From Hylemonella sp. (GTDB lineage: Bacteria; Pseudomonadota; Gammaproteobacteria; Burkholderiales; Burkholderiaceae_C): DNA of 64,000 nucleotides. Shown here piece by piece: positions 38,256-47,666 of this stretch. Where the stretch lies: the NCBI RefSeq assembly GCF_027532185.1, contig NZ_JAPZSV010000003.1:248001-312000 (forward strand), written 5' to 3'. Every line of letters begins with the position of its first letter. Position 1 is the first letter of the stretch. A model generated the notes under the pieces. It was not told where the DNA came from. It saw only the letters and a program-made list of their open reading frames with translations, and made no database searches. The position numbers and the translations under genes are program-made.

Positions 38256-38807
38256 TCAGGTGCAGACGGATGCCCCGGCCTGGGCGACACGAGCACGTCC
38301 CACGCTGTTGATAACCACTTGGCGAGCCTTGACGCCACTGCCGGTATTACCGCAGACGGTGAAAGTTCCCGCCTGAAATGCGCCCGAAACTTGCCGGGTA
38401 CGGCCATAGGGGGTATAGGACACGTAGTGGCTGACGGGGGTGTTGCCGTGCATGCTCAGTGCAGTCGCCATGCCAGCCTCACGATGCAGAATGCCCTCAC
38501 CTTCGTCGGGATGGGCGTTGTTGTTCACGTCCTGGAAAATGATCCAGCCTTGCTCCCAGCCACCCGAGCGCTCACAACGCAATCCCTGCAAAGACTTGCA
38601 CATCACCACGCGCCCATTGCGTTTGACCGCTTCGCTGCGAGCCAGGGCTAGGCTGTTACTCAAAGCCTGCGCTCCAGCCTGGACGCGCGCGGAGTTCATC
38701 AGATCGTTCACAGCGGGTGCGGCCAGTGTCAAGGCCCCCGCGCCGATACCGATACCTATCAGGAGTTCAACCAGGGTGTAGCCGCCGTTTCTAGCGTTCT
38801 TCATCAT
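38256..38807 (-). CDS. Type IV pilus-type pseudopilin (GspH/FimT family)
   Basis: The 183-residue protein has a class III signal sequence with cleavage G|YTLVELLIGIGIG, GspH/FimT-like body (SLALARSEAVKRNGRVVMC) and two Cys pairs. ATG 38807 follows GGAG at good spacing. It lies behind the pilY1 terminator, so it has its own expression or depends on readthrough. It is a second FimT-type gene besides the one at 45847. Confidence 0.88.
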   Translation of the reverse strand: MMKNARNGGYTLVELLIGIGIGAGALTLAAPAVNDLMNSARVQAGAQALSNSLALARSEAVKRNGRVVMCKSLQGLRCERSGGWEQGWIIFQDVNNNAHPDEGEGILHREAGMATALSMHGNTPVSHYVSYTPYGRTRQVSGAFQAGTFTVCGNTGSGVKARQVVINSVGRARVAQAGASVCT

Positions 38808-38942
38808 TGCTCGCTCCTTTCTTGCCCCCATCCGGCCCCATGCCAGACAGATGGAGCTAGGCTAGAGAAAAGAGCGCGCCAGAACATCACCACTTCATGG
38901 GAGTACCCCGTATTCATGGGAGGCAGACATCCAGCTCCATGA

Positions 38943-38969
38943 AAAACGGCCCTGCAGGAGGGCCGTTTT
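38943..38969 (-). terminator. Terminator of the pilus operon after pilY1
   Basis: AAAACGGCCCT (38943-38953) pairs perfectly with AGGGCCGTTTT (38959-38969) around five bases. Because the stem is A/T-flanked on both sides it can act in both directions. It follows the pilY1 stop by 17 bp. Confidence 0.85.
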
Positions 38970-38985
38970 CAGATGCAGTTATCCG

Positions 38986-41900
38986 TTATTCGGAGACCAG
39001 CTCGCGCCAGGAAATGCGTCGCGTGGCTCCCCCGCTAGCGCTGAAGCGCAGGTTGACACTAACCTCCTGCCCCGTCGAGAGACGGTACTTGGCGATAACA
39101 GTCCCATTGGGCAACTGGGCAATCTGAGGTGCCGTGGCGACCCCGGCACCCAGGTTGGTCGCGATCACACCACTGGTTGTGCCTGTTGTTCCCCCCGTCA
39201 GATAGTCCAGCATGTAACCGAAAGCCGTTCCGTCACTACCACCAGAATTGGCCGTGCAGGCTGCGGAAGTAGCAGCGATCGGGATACTGGTGGAGAAGGC
39301 CAGCGTTCCCAGAGTCAGTTTGGGATCCGTAAACTCGATCTCACCCACGCCGGCGGGGAAATCGACAAACCAGCCATTCTGCGTGGTCAGATTCGAATTA
39401 GCGGCGCCACTGACCTGGGACACCAGGCGCACCACCTGCCCGGGCAGGCAGATGCTGACATCGGTACCCGAGGGACATACCCCGTCCGTGGCGAGCTGCC
39501 CAATGAACGAAGTGTAGGTTCGCGGGTTGTTGTACGTGGGGTTCGTGGTCAGGTCATCCTTGATGGCATAGAAGGAGTTCTTGGGCGTCCCACCGACATC
39601 CGACGTACCAAGGTAACGTCCCGTACCCAGGTAGACCACGGGCGAGCCGTTGATCGTGGTCACCTGAGGACGAACCGTCACGGGCTGGGCTGCACCCGCG
39701 CTGTCCTTAAGGATGGCCAGCTGATGCACACCAAAGTTGCCGGCTTCTATGTTGAAGCGCCAGACATTGCCCAGCAGGTCGCCGCCATAGACACGTCTGC
39801 TCACATTGTTGCTGTCCGCCTGAGCTGCGATCTGGGCCAGGCCACTGGGCAGCGTGTTGCTCCCCACGCCGGTAGATATTGGCGAGCCCGTGATCTGCGC
39901 CCCGGTCGCGGCATTGAGGACATAGAGGTACCCCACGCCATCGCCTGTGCCATCCTTCACGCACTTGATCTGGTCAGCCGCAGTCGTGCGCGGGCAATTG
40001 TTGTAACCCGAGGTCAGCAGCACCACCCAGGTCCCATCCGAAAGTTTGGTGATCTGAGGTTTGCCGAAGGAGTACCCCATCGCAGGATGCGTGAACTCCC
40101 ACAACAGGGTCGGGTTCGCCGGGTTCGTGATGTCCAGGGCGTAATAGCCTGTACCACCACCATTCAGGCCACCCACAAGGATGGTCTGCCATTCGCTGCC
40201 GCTGCAGTTCAGAGTCGGCGCCTTGGAGCAAATGTCACCGGTCGTCGGCGTACCCTCAACGAAGTACTGGTGCTTGTCGCCGTAGGCTTTGTCGGCCAGG
40301 GTGTAGAGCCGCGGCAAAACCAGACCGGGAATGTAGGCCCATTCCTCCTGTCCAGTGGTGGCGTTGAAGGCATGGAGCATGCCGTCGTTGGCCGCGGTGT
40401 AGACAATGGGTGTACGGCTGGCCCGAGCCGTCTTGAAATCCGCATAGCCGGCATCAGAGTAGTAACGGGTAGGCGCGCCCACATACTGCGGCTGAGCCGA
40501 GACGATGTCGCCCAGTACATGCTTGCGATAGCGGAAGAACTTGGTTTTATCTGCAGTCACCCCTTCTTCGTTGCTGCGGTCACCGCGCAGGAAGTTGACC
40601 AGCGCCTCGCCAGCCGCGCCGCCGGTCGCGACTGTGGTGTTGGACTGTGCCGTGGCGGATATGCAATTGGCTCCCGTCGCGCAGAACTGGGACAAGCCTG
40701 TCAGTTCCGTCGGATACGCAGGAGGCGTGGTGCTGATGTGGGCGCCGGTGAAATAGCCCGTCAGGCCAGCTGTCCCCAGCGCTGCCCAGGTGAAATCGAT
40801 CCTGGAGCCGCTGCCCTGAGTGTAGATCTTACGCGTCGTGTAGTCCTTGGCATCCAGCAGAGTCCGGGCCGACCAGTCGTAAGTGGTGGCGTCGGGGTTG
40901 AAGGGGTCGTAATAGGGCACGCTGCCATCCGTCAGATTCATGGTCTGGCGGATCAGCTCACCCGACCACTCCACCGTCTTAAAATAGGAGCTGAACTGGA
41001 AGTTGTTGGTCGACGTGATCTTGGGGTTGGTTGTGGCAGCCGCAGATGCCGTACCCGGCTTGGGCGTGTTGATGATCGCCTTGAGCGTGCTGGTCAGACC
41101 GGCCGCCAGCGAGGCAGGATCGGTGGCACTGAAGTAGTTGCCCCGGCCGTTGACAGCGGTATGCCAGAGATCGTCGGTGTTCTCCACCTTGTCAGAGCCC
41201 GGCACCGGCCAGTTGCAGGCCCCGCCCGCCACGGTCAGGGTATCGCGCCAGGTGCAATTGGTGGAGGTGGCGGTGTTGCCCTTGAGCACATCCCAGAAAT
41301 CACCCGAGGTGTCGGTCAGATAAGTGGGCGAGAACACCATGCGGCCGCGCACGCCCAGCCCCAGGGTGAAAGTCGTCATGTGCTGGGAGGTTGCCGTGTC
41401 GACGCCACTGGCCGGCACATTATTGGTACAGAGGTCGTTGGCCGTGGTCGAGGGCGCGATGGTGGGACCCGTGCAATTGCCCAGGGCTGAGGTGCGCAGA
41501 TCCGTCGAGTAGTAATAAGCCGCCACATCGGCCAGGGTGTCGGCCACACCGCCGGCCCCCACCGACGACACGGTGGGATTGGGGTCTCCGTTGGGCAAGG
41601 GATTGGTAACCACTTGCGTATCGATCTGGACGGGTGCAGGGGTGGTCGTGCTGGCGCCCGTGCTGACGGTGCCCGCCAGCACAGCGCTTGATGTGCCCGC
41701 CGTCGGCAGCGAAGCGGTCGCTACGCATACATTGTTGGGGTTGGGCGTGCCCGCCACCCAGGTGCCTACGCCCGAGGCCTCACAGCTTGTCGGGAATGCC
41801 ACGGCTACGCCGCCACAGGTCCGCGTCCCGGCCGTCTCGCTGAAGCTCTGATTCGCCCCCTGGGTATAGCTCGGAGTGGAGGGGGTCAGCGGTCCCACCG

Positions 41901-43593
41901 CACCGGGCACGCCATTGACCGTGGTCTGGGTGGTGGTCTGCACGGCCGTCCAACGGTCCACGGAGGTTGAGGTATAGGTGGACATGGACTCGGTCAGCGT
42001 GTAAGGCGTGATCGTCACCCTGTTACCCGTTACCGTAACTGCCGGGCAGATGCCGCGCGAACTGGAATAGTTGTTTCCAAAAACGCTCGCTGCCGATAGA
42101 CATCCTGACTGGCCCGAGATGTCGGACACCAGGTACCAGGTCTTGGCCCCTGTGCCGCTGCCCGTGGCCGAGGCCTGCCCGCCCGAGGGCAACCCTGCAC
42201 TGCCACCGGTGCGGCAGAACCAGACGCCAGACTCGATCTGCTCGCAACGATCGGCGCTCCCATCGGGGTCGGTGGACCGCTGGTAGAGTGCCCCGGTGCG
42301 GCTGTTGCCCACGTTCATCGGCGCAGACGCGGTATTGCTCGGAGGGTTGGTGGTGCTACACGCAGCACCTATGGTGGTCGTCGAACGCGTCCAGGTCCGG
42401 GTCTGTGTGGCTGCAGAGTAGTTGGTGGTGCGGTCCTGGTTGCTGAAGTAGGAGGTTACCGTGGTGGTAGTGACCTGGCTACCGTCGTTGTACGGCCGGG
42501 CCAGGGCATTGTCCTGGTTACCGATCGCCGTGCTGCCATCAAGCTGCACACCGTTTCCGCCGTTCCACATGCCGTCCGTCGAGAGCAGGGTGTAGTTCTG
42601 CTGGCAGGAATACTGCACCGGATCAGTGACCGTGAAGGTGCGTGTGTTGTTCTCACTCTTGTACGACGTGAGCTTGCCTGCATACATCCGGCCAGCCGCC
42701 GACAATGCTGCACGCAGTGGTGTACCGTTGTTGGGATCGCTGCCATAGAGGCTGGTGTAGAAGCTGGCCTTTTGCGTGGCAGTGAAGTCGGCAATATTCA
42801 GGAACGCCGTCGTCGTATTGTTGTTCAGCGTCATGAAGCCGACGCGGAACTTGTCGTCGAGCGACTTGAAGGCCAGCCCCGTGGCGGTCTTCATCATGTT
42901 CATGCGGGTACGGTAGTAGCTGTACCAGTTGGCAAAGTTGGTACGCTCATCCGTGCTGCCGGGGCCAGAGGTCGAACTGACTGTCACCTTGGTGAAGACA
43001 CCATTGCCCGGCGCGTTACCCAGGCCGCTGTTGCACTCCTTGTAGAAGGTACTGTTAGTGTCGTAGTAATTCTTGAGCTTCTCAGTGGTCTGGGTTCCGG
43101 TATAGCGGTAGTAGAACGCGGCTTGCTGCGTGTAGCTGCCAGAAGGCCTGAAGCTGGAACTGAGGTCGACCGTGCCGCTGGTCAGGCCATACCCATCGAT
43201 GGCGGCTGCGGTGAAACTCTGGTTCGGATAGCTGGTGCCGGTCGAATCGACCGGAGGCGCGTAGGTGACATTGGGGTTGTAGTAGACCCCGTTGCACTGG
43301 CTGCTCGCATAACCATAGTCGCCGTTGAAATCGTTGGCCTGATCAGGCATGTAAGCCCAGTCCATGGATCCGGAGTCGTCCATGATGAACATCACGTTGG
43401 GCTTGACTTCGACGGCAGGAGGCGTGGACGAAAAGACCGGCAGTGTTGCGATGTCCGTCGCCGCCGCACGAACCGGTTGCCAGCCTCTCGGTCCCGGCGT
43501 GAACACGCCGGCAACGACAGCCAGCAGCAACGCCACCGGCATCAGCACGGGGCGGGGGCGAAGCAAAGACAGGGTATGGGTGCGATTGTGCAT
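38986..43593 (-). CDS. pilY1: Type IV pilus tip-associated protein PilY1
   Basis: The 1535-residue protein has a signal peptide (about residues 12-35), an N-terminal von Willebrand A-like part with PNVMFIMDDSGSM (metal-site DxSxS), a long Thr/Ser-rich middle and a C-terminal PilY1 beta-propeller (YTAANDGMLHAFNATTGQE, VGGLNGGGTGYYALDI). PilY1 proteins sit at the pilus tip, support pilus extension and adhesion, and can act in surface sensing. It is last in the minor-pilin operon. ATG 43593 has a CAGGAG ribosome site. Confidence 0.92.
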   Translation of the reverse strand: MHNRTHTLSLLRPRPVLMPVALLLAVVAGVFTPGPRGWQPVRAAATDIATLPVFSSTPPAVEVKPNVMFIMDDSGSMDWAYMPDQANDFNGDYGYASSQCNGVYYNPNVTYAPPVDSTGTSYPNQSFTAAAIDGYGLTSGTVDLSSSFRPSGSYTQQAAFYYRYTGTQTTEKLKNYYDTNSTFYKECNSGLGNAPGNGVFTKVTVSSTSGPGSTDERTNFANWYSYYRTRMNMMKTATGLAFKSLDDKFRVGFMTLNNNTTTAFLNIADFTATQKASFYTSLYGSDPNNGTPLRAALSAAGRMYAGKLTSYKSENNTRTFTVTDPVQYSCQQNYTLLSTDGMWNGGNGVQLDGSTAIGNQDNALARPYNDGSQVTTTTVTSYFSNQDRTTNYSAATQTRTWTRSTTTIGAACSTTNPPSNTASAPMNVGNSRTGALYQRSTDPDGSADRCEQIESGVWFCRTGGSAGLPSGGQASATGSGTGAKTWYLVSDISGQSGCLSAASVFGNNYSSSRGICPAVTVTGNRVTITPYTLTESMSTYTSTSVDRWTAVQTTTQTTVNGVPGAVGPLTPSTPSYTQGANQSFSETAGTRTCGGVAVAFPTSCEASGVGTWVAGTPNPNNVCVATASLPTAGTSSAVLAGTVSTGASTTTPAPVQIDTQVVTNPLPNGDPNPTVSSVGAGGVADTLADVAAYYYSTDLRTSALGNCTGPTIAPSTTANDLCTNNVPASGVDTATSQHMTTFTLGLGVRGRMVFSPTYLTDTSGDFWDVLKGNTATSTNCTWRDTLTVAGGACNWPVPGSDKVENTDDLWHTAVNGRGNYFSATDPASLAAGLTSTLKAIINTPKPGTASAAATTNPKITSTNNFQFSSYFKTVEWSGELIRQTMNLTDGSVPYYDPFNPDATTYDWSARTLLDAKDYTTRKIYTQGSGSRIDFTWAALGTAGLTGYFTGAHISTTPPAYPTELTGLSQFCATGANCISATAQSNTTVATGGAAGEALVNFLRGDRSNEEGVTADKTKFFRYRKHVLGDIVSAQPQYVGAPTRYYSDAGYADFKTARASRTPIVYTAANDGMLHAFNATTGQEEWAYIPGLVLPRLYTLADKAYGDKHQYFVEGTPTTGDICSKAPTLNCSGSEWQTILVGGLNGGGTGYYALDITNPANPTLLWEFTHPAMGYSFGKPQITKLSDGTWVVLLTSGYNNCPRTTAADQIKCVKDGTGDGVGYLYVLNAATGAQITGSPISTGVGSNTLPSGLAQIAAQADSNNVSRRVYGGDLLGNVWRFNIEAGNFGVHQLAILKDSAGAAQPVTVRPQVTTINGSPVVYLGTGRYLGTSDVGGTPKNSFYAIKDDLTTNPTYNNPRTYTSFIGQLATDGVCPSGTDVSICLPGQVVRLVSQVSGAANSNLTTQNGWFVDFPAGVGEIEFTDPKLTLGTLAFSTSIPIAATSAACTANSGGSDGTAFGYMLDYLTGGTTGTTSGVIATNLGAGVATAPQIAQLPNGTVIAKYRLSTGQEVSVNLRFSASGGATRRISWRELVSE

Positions 43594-43649
43594 GACAATC
43601 TCCTGAAAAATCGGTGTACGGGGTTCAGTCAACATCTGGGCCAGGTGCA

Positions 43650-44282
43650 CTAGAGCGAGACGATCGCCTGAACATAACTGACCGAGTTACGAGGGCCGAC
43701 CACGCGCACGGTGATACGGTAATAAACTGCAGAGGAAGCGCCTGTCAGCTGCTCTTCGCCGGCACCTTCATTGTTGCCAGTGGCGACAATCGTGCCGGTC
43801 ACGATGGAGCAGCCCGCGCCGTTACGGTTGCCGGCTGAGGCACACAGACGCTGGATCATGTAGCTCACCCGGTTACCCGCGGCATTGACCGCCGGGGCTG
43901 CGCTGCAGACCCCGCCCACCATGGGCAGATTGCAAACCCCCGAAGCCGACATCTGGGTCCAGAAGGCCTCGCCCAGGGGCAAGGCTGCGTTGTTTGCGCT
44001 TGAAGCTGTGTAACCCGAGGCTGCCGCGTTGTTGTCGAGGAAGGCGCCAGCGTTGTTGGCCTCGAGCCAGGCTATGGCCTGCTCCACGCCGGAATCGGCG
44101 GAATGCGTGGCCGCCTGCTTGAAGGCCATGTTGCCGGCGATCAGGTTGGTGGTGTCCATGGATCGCATCAGGGCAATGCCGGCCAGGGTCATGACCACCA
44201 GGATGACCAGGGCGACCATCATGACCACGCCGTGCTGACGCGGACGGAGTTGACGTGGTGTGAAACGCTTCGTGATCTTCAT
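43650..44282 (-). CDS. pilX: Minor pilin assembly protein PilX
   Basis: The 210-residue protein starts with a basic leader and HGVVMMVALVILVVMTLAGI, the PilX_N hydrophobic helix, then RSMDTTNLIAGNMAFKQAA. It belongs to the minor-pilin complex that primes pilus assembly. It starts 2 bp after the pilW stop and is followed by pilY1. Confidence 0.88.
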   Translation of the reverse strand: MKITKRFTPRQLRPRQHGVVMMVALVILVVMTLAGIALMRSMDTTNLIAGNMAFKQAATHSADSGVEQAIAWLEANNAGAFLDNNAAASGYTASSANNAALPLGEAFWTQMSASGVCNLPMVGGVCSAAPAVNAAGNRVSYMIQRLCASAGNRNGAGCSIVTGTIVATGNNEGAGEEQLTGASSAVYYRITVRVVGPRNSVSYVQAIVSL

Positions 44283-44284
44283 GT

Positions 44285-45337
44285 TCAGCATCCCGTGGTG
44301 GCGCCCATCCAAGTCATGTTGCGGATCGGCACCTGGGTGTGGAAGACACGGTAGCGGTAGTACTTCCAGTTGGCATCCCCGGTCAGGACGATAGGCGCCG
44401 CTGTGCTACCAGGCGGATTGCCCGCCACACTGCCGTCCCAGGCCGGCGCTGCTGCCGTGACCTCGGCCTTTTCCATCTGGACGCTGCGTGCGCCCAAAGC
44501 TAGGCGAACGGCCGAGACGCGGGCCCAGGCGCAAAGAGTGGCAGGAGCGGTCTGGTCGTAGACGTCAACGAAGGTGTCCATGGCACCGGCAGAGGTATCG
44601 CGACCATACTGCGCGCGCAGCGACACAATGTTGCTGGCGATCGAGTTCCAGCCGGCGGCCACGGCGCAATTCACACCAGCGTTCGTGTAGTCGCAACTGG
44701 TCAGATTACCGTTGCGGATCGCATATCCAATGGCCCGGTAGCTCTGCCCCAGATTGAAGATGGTGTCGCCCACATTGGCCGTGGCTCCCGAAGTCAGGGT
44801 CAACGCACCGGCCGCGACATTGCTCACACGATCCAGCGTCAGGGCACAAGCGGCGGGACGGACGGCGGGCGCCACGATGACCCAGTCATTGGCCACGAAG
44901 GCCGAGGGGGTCTGCACGGTATTGCCCGCGCCTATGACCACGTCGCCCTGCGGCGTTCCAAAGCTGTTGCTCGAGAAAACCAGCAAAGTGTCTGTATTGG
45001 CGTCGGCGCCGGTGATGTTGGCCGAATTGATGCTGACCGGAGCCAAGCTGCCCAGTGTGACCCCGGCACGAAGAACCAGAGAACACCCCAGGATCTTGGC
45101 GTCGGTAATGCCGTAGCCACTCATGCGCACATCGCTCTGAATTGCATAGAGGGCCAACACGCCTTCGTTCATGGCATCGTTGCCGCTGGTCGTGGTGCGC
45201 TTCTGCTCCTCGGAGACCGTCAGCACCTGCATCATGATCAGCACGCCAAACATGCCGATGAGCATGGCCACCATGATTTCGACCAAACCGAAGCCGGCCA
45301 TGCGGCGAGGTAGCGACGGACGGTTGTTCATGCTCAT
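44285..45337 (-). CDS. pilW: Minor pilin PilW
   Basis: The 350-residue protein has a class III leader with cleavage G|FGLVEIMVAMLIGMFGV, followed by the PilW pattern of heptad Gln/Asp residues and a large C-terminal globular part. Within the minor-pilin complex it helps start pilus polymerisation. ATG 45337 lies 1 bp after the pilV stop. Confidence 0.88.
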   Translation of the reverse strand: MSMNNRPSLPRRMAGFGLVEIMVAMLIGMFGVLIMMQVLTVSEEQKRTTTSGNDAMNEGVLALYAIQSDVRMSGYGITDAKILGCSLVLRAGVTLGSLAPVSINSANITGADANTDTLLVFSSNSFGTPQGDVVIGAGNTVQTPSAFVANDWVIVAPAVRPAACALTLDRVSNVAAGALTLTSGATANVGDTIFNLGQSYRAIGYAIRNGNLTSCDYTNAGVNCAVAAGWNSIASNIVSLRAQYGRDTSAGAMDTFVDVYDQTAPATLCAWARVSAVRLALGARSVQMEKAEVTAAAPAWDGSVAGNPPGSTAAPIVLTGDANWKYYRYRVFHTQVPIRNMTWMGATTGC

Positions 45338-45338
45338 G

Positions 45339-45833
45339 TCAGCCCCCCACCTGGGCCACGGCCACATAGTTATGCACGGCAGCCTCCCCCGGCACCTGCC
45401 AGAAGATGGTGATAGTGACCTGGCTGGAAGGCACCGCCGTCCCCGCACTGGCGGCAATCACGACGGTGGGCGGGTTGACCCGGGCACCTGGCAGGGTCGC
45501 CAACACGGTCCCCGCGGCCGGCGCAGCCTGGGTTCCAGGCGACGAAGGATTGGCGCCAACCCAGGCCCATTGCTGATACATCGCACCAGCGGCACTGGCA
45601 TAGTTGGCCTGCAGCGTAGCCTGCGTGCGATCCCCCGCCCACATGCGCCCGATCAATTCATTGGCCAGCAGGGCTGCCTCGCTGCGGAACTGGGCATCCA
45701 CGGAGGCCTTGGCCGCCGAAGCCTGAAGACCGATGATGCCGAGCACCCCGACCGAAAAAATCAGGATGGCGATCAGGGCCTCGATCAGCATCACGCCGGA
45801 TTGACTGCTGATTGCGCGGTAGTGCCGTTTCAT
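45339..45833 (-). CDS. pilV: Minor pilin PilV
   Basis: The 164-residue protein has a prepilin leader with SQSG|VMLIEALIAILIFSVGVLGI and the PilV-type segment RSEAALLANELIGRM. It is a component of the type IV pilus priming complex. Its position between the FimT-like gene and pilW is the usual operon order. Confidence 0.9.
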   Translation of the reverse strand: MKRHYRAISSQSGVMLIEALIAILIFSVGVLGIIGLQASAAKASVDAQFRSEAALLANELIGRMWAGDRTQATLQANYASAAGAMYQQWAWVGANPSSPGTQAAPAAGTVLATLPGARVNPPTVVIAASAGTAVPSSQVTITIFWQVPGEAAVHNYVAVAQVGG

Positions 45834-45846
45834 ACCCGTTTCCTCT

Positions 45847-46458
45847 TCAGCAAGCGCGGGGATTGGGAGCCGTCACTGCCGGGTCACACATGCGCATCTG
45901 CCCGCCGGGAGCAAGAATCAGACGCAGGCAACGGAAGTCACCGCCGTCGGTGAGGCAGCTGTTGGCCTTCTGGTGACCTACATTGATGGTGATGTTGCCG
46001 GCCGGCAGCGGCGTGATGCGTCCGGTGCCGGAAAAGACAATAGTGGACATTGCAGGGTTCAGCGTCACCGTGGCATTGGGCGATCCCTCACGTGCGACGC
46101 GCTGCTGGATGAAAGTCTCGACCTGGCCAGTCCCAGGGCAGGTGGCCGAAGGGGTCACACAGCGCACCAGCCAGTCGGTGCTGTTGCCGCCACCGGCCAC
46201 CGAGGTCAGCACCAGCTCGACGTTGGTATTGCGCTGCACGGCCTCGGCGCGGGCCAATTGCAAGGCCCCCTGTATGGATTCGGTCGCACTACGGATCTGA
46301 CTGCTCTGCATCCAGGCGCCCATGCTGGGGATCATGAAATACAGGATCAGTGCCATGACGGACACACCAACCATCAGCTCGATCAGGTTGAAACCGTTCT
46401 GCAGCCGGCTCCATCGCATCGAGGGCCTGCAGCCGGGCGACAAGATGTCTGAGTTCAT
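45847..46458 (-). CDS. Minor pilin FimT/FimU (GspH family)
   Basis: The protein of about 203 residues has a prepilin cleavage site QNG|FNLIELMVGVSVM and the GspH/FimT segment GALQLARAEAVQRNTNVEL. It is the first minor pilin of the operon, 25 bp after pilE. The start is uncertain: ATG 46458 gives a long leader, while ATG 46419 gives a nine-residue leader more like known prepilins. Confidence 0.87.
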   Translation of the reverse strand: MNSDILSPGCRPSMRWSRLQNGFNLIELMVGVSVMALILYFMIPSMGAWMQSSQIRSATESIQGALQLARAEAVQRNTNVELVLTSVAGGGNSTDWLVRCVTPSATCPGTGQVETFIQQRVAREGSPNATVTLNPAMSTIVFSGTGRITPLPAGNITINVGHQKANSCLTDGGDFRCLRLILAPGGQMRMCDPAVTAPNPRAC

Positions 46459-46482
46459 AGCTGGCTCATCCACAAAGTCCGC

Positions 46483-46905
46483 TCAAGCGCAGTCACCGTT
46501 CTTGCGGACCACCCAGCAGTTGGCACTGCTCGTCCAGCCGGCCGGAGCCAGAGGCGTGGCCTTGGTATTGGACTGGTTGATGGTGTAGGTAAAACCGGCC
46601 ATGCTGCCCTTGCCAACGGCCTGCAGGGTGTAGCTGGTGGCGTCCGATGCAGAGCACGAGAAGTCAAAGTACTTGGGGCTGATCGTGCTGTCCAGATTGC
46701 ACGCCGGAGCCCCGACATATGTCCGGTTGTCCAGGAAGTACTGCTCGATCTGCACCCGCTTGACCGCCAGGTTGGACGTGGCATCGGGGATACGGCCGCG
46801 AATCAGATAATCGTTGTAGGACGGCAAGGCCACAGCTGCCAGGATGCCAATGATGGCCACGACAACCAGTACTTCGATGAGCGTGAAACCGGCCTGCTTA
46901 TTCAT
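46483..46905 (-). CDS. pilE: Type IV pilin (PilE/PilA-like major or major-like pilin)
   Basis: The 140-residue protein has the short leader MNKQAG before FTLIEVLVVVAIIGIL, the class III signal and N-terminal helix of type IVa pilins, with Glu5 present. Four Cys residues in the globular part (ACNL, FSCS, NCWV, GDCA) may form two disulfides. Its place at the head of the minor-pilin operon fits PilE-type pilins. Whether it is the major pilin is not known. Confidence 0.88.
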   Translation of the reverse strand: MNKQAGFTLIEVLVVVAIIGILAAVALPSYNDYLIRGRIPDATSNLAVKRVQIEQYFLDNRTYVGAPACNLDSTISPKYFDFSCSASDATSYTLQAVGKGSMAGFTYTINQSNTKATPLAPAGWTSSANCWVVRKNGDCA

Positions 46906-47019
46906 AGACGTCCCCAAGTGAGTAGGCATTAACGGATTAATGGATAGGCTGATCCTAGCCACTCGCCGTGCCAGCACGAGGCCGACGCGATAAACGGCGC
47001 AGCTGTCCGCCTGAGCGGT

Positions 47020-47622
47020 ATGCTTACGCGTTACTTTTTCACACAAACCGTTGCCCGACTTGCTGCCATGCGCAGACACCCTGCCTCTTTACGCCTGAGT
47101 CTGGCCTTGCTGCTTTCGCTCCTGCTGCATATCGCCTTGTTAGTGCCGGGCGCTTCCATCCAGCCCGGGATCCAGGGGATGCGCGCCGTTGACACACAGG
47201 ACCTGGTTCTGAGGGCCACGCTGGGTCCCGCCCCTCCGCAAGCTGCCGCCTCCACACCGACAAGCCCGGACCCGGACAAGGCAGCCGCAACCAGCACCCC
47301 CTTGCCGCAAGCTGATGCCCGAGGCCACTACCTTGCCGAGAAGCTGTCTCGCCCCCCTCGACCGCTGCAGGAGGTGAAGCTCGACTTGCCTGAAGCGGGG
47401 CTGTTGACTGCGCCTGGACAGTTGAGACTGACCCTCTGGATCGATACCGAGGGGCGGGTCGTTGCCTATCATATGGATGCGCCAGACCTTCCGGAGGAAT
47501 ACACGACGGCTGTTGCCGAAGTCTTTGCATCCATCCAGTACGTGCCGGGTGAGTTATTGGGTCGCAAGGTCAACACCATTCTGAAACTGCAGATCGACCA
47601 CGAACCAGCATCGGGGCGCTAG
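47020..47622 (+). CDS. TonB-like membrane-anchored protein
   Basis: The 200-residue protein has an N-terminal membrane anchor (about residues 26-43), a Pro/Ala-rich periplasmic linker, and a C-terminal TonB-fold-like part (GQLRLTLWIDTEGRVVAYHMD, VFASIQYVPGELLGRKVNTIL). No exbBD genes are nearby. It may be an envelope-spanning protein unrelated to iron uptake. ATG 47068 is an alternative start. It is divergent from pilE. Confidence 0.7.
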   Translation: MLTRYFFTQTVARLAAMRRHPASLRLSLALLLSLLLHIALLVPGASIQPGIQGMRAVDTQDLVLRATLGPAPPQAAASTPTSPDPDKAAATSTPLPQADARGHYLAEKLSRPPRPLQEVKLDLPEAGLLTAPGQLRLTLWIDTEGRVVAYHMDAPDLPEEYTTAVAEVFASIQYVPGELLGRKVNTILKLQIDHEPASGR

Positions 47623-47666
47623 ACGACGTACGACACCCTCCCGCGCAGACTCTCCAATATTGACTC

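Noticed and set aside
46957-46973. Sigma-54-like promoter upstream of pilE (TGGCACGGCGAGTGGCT)
   Set aside because: The -24 half is good but the GC of the -12 half is displaced by one base, which normally abolishes function.
47623-47666. FMN riboswitch before the riboflavin genes
   Set aside because: The gaps before ribD, ribE and ribBX are too short and lack RFN-element motifs.
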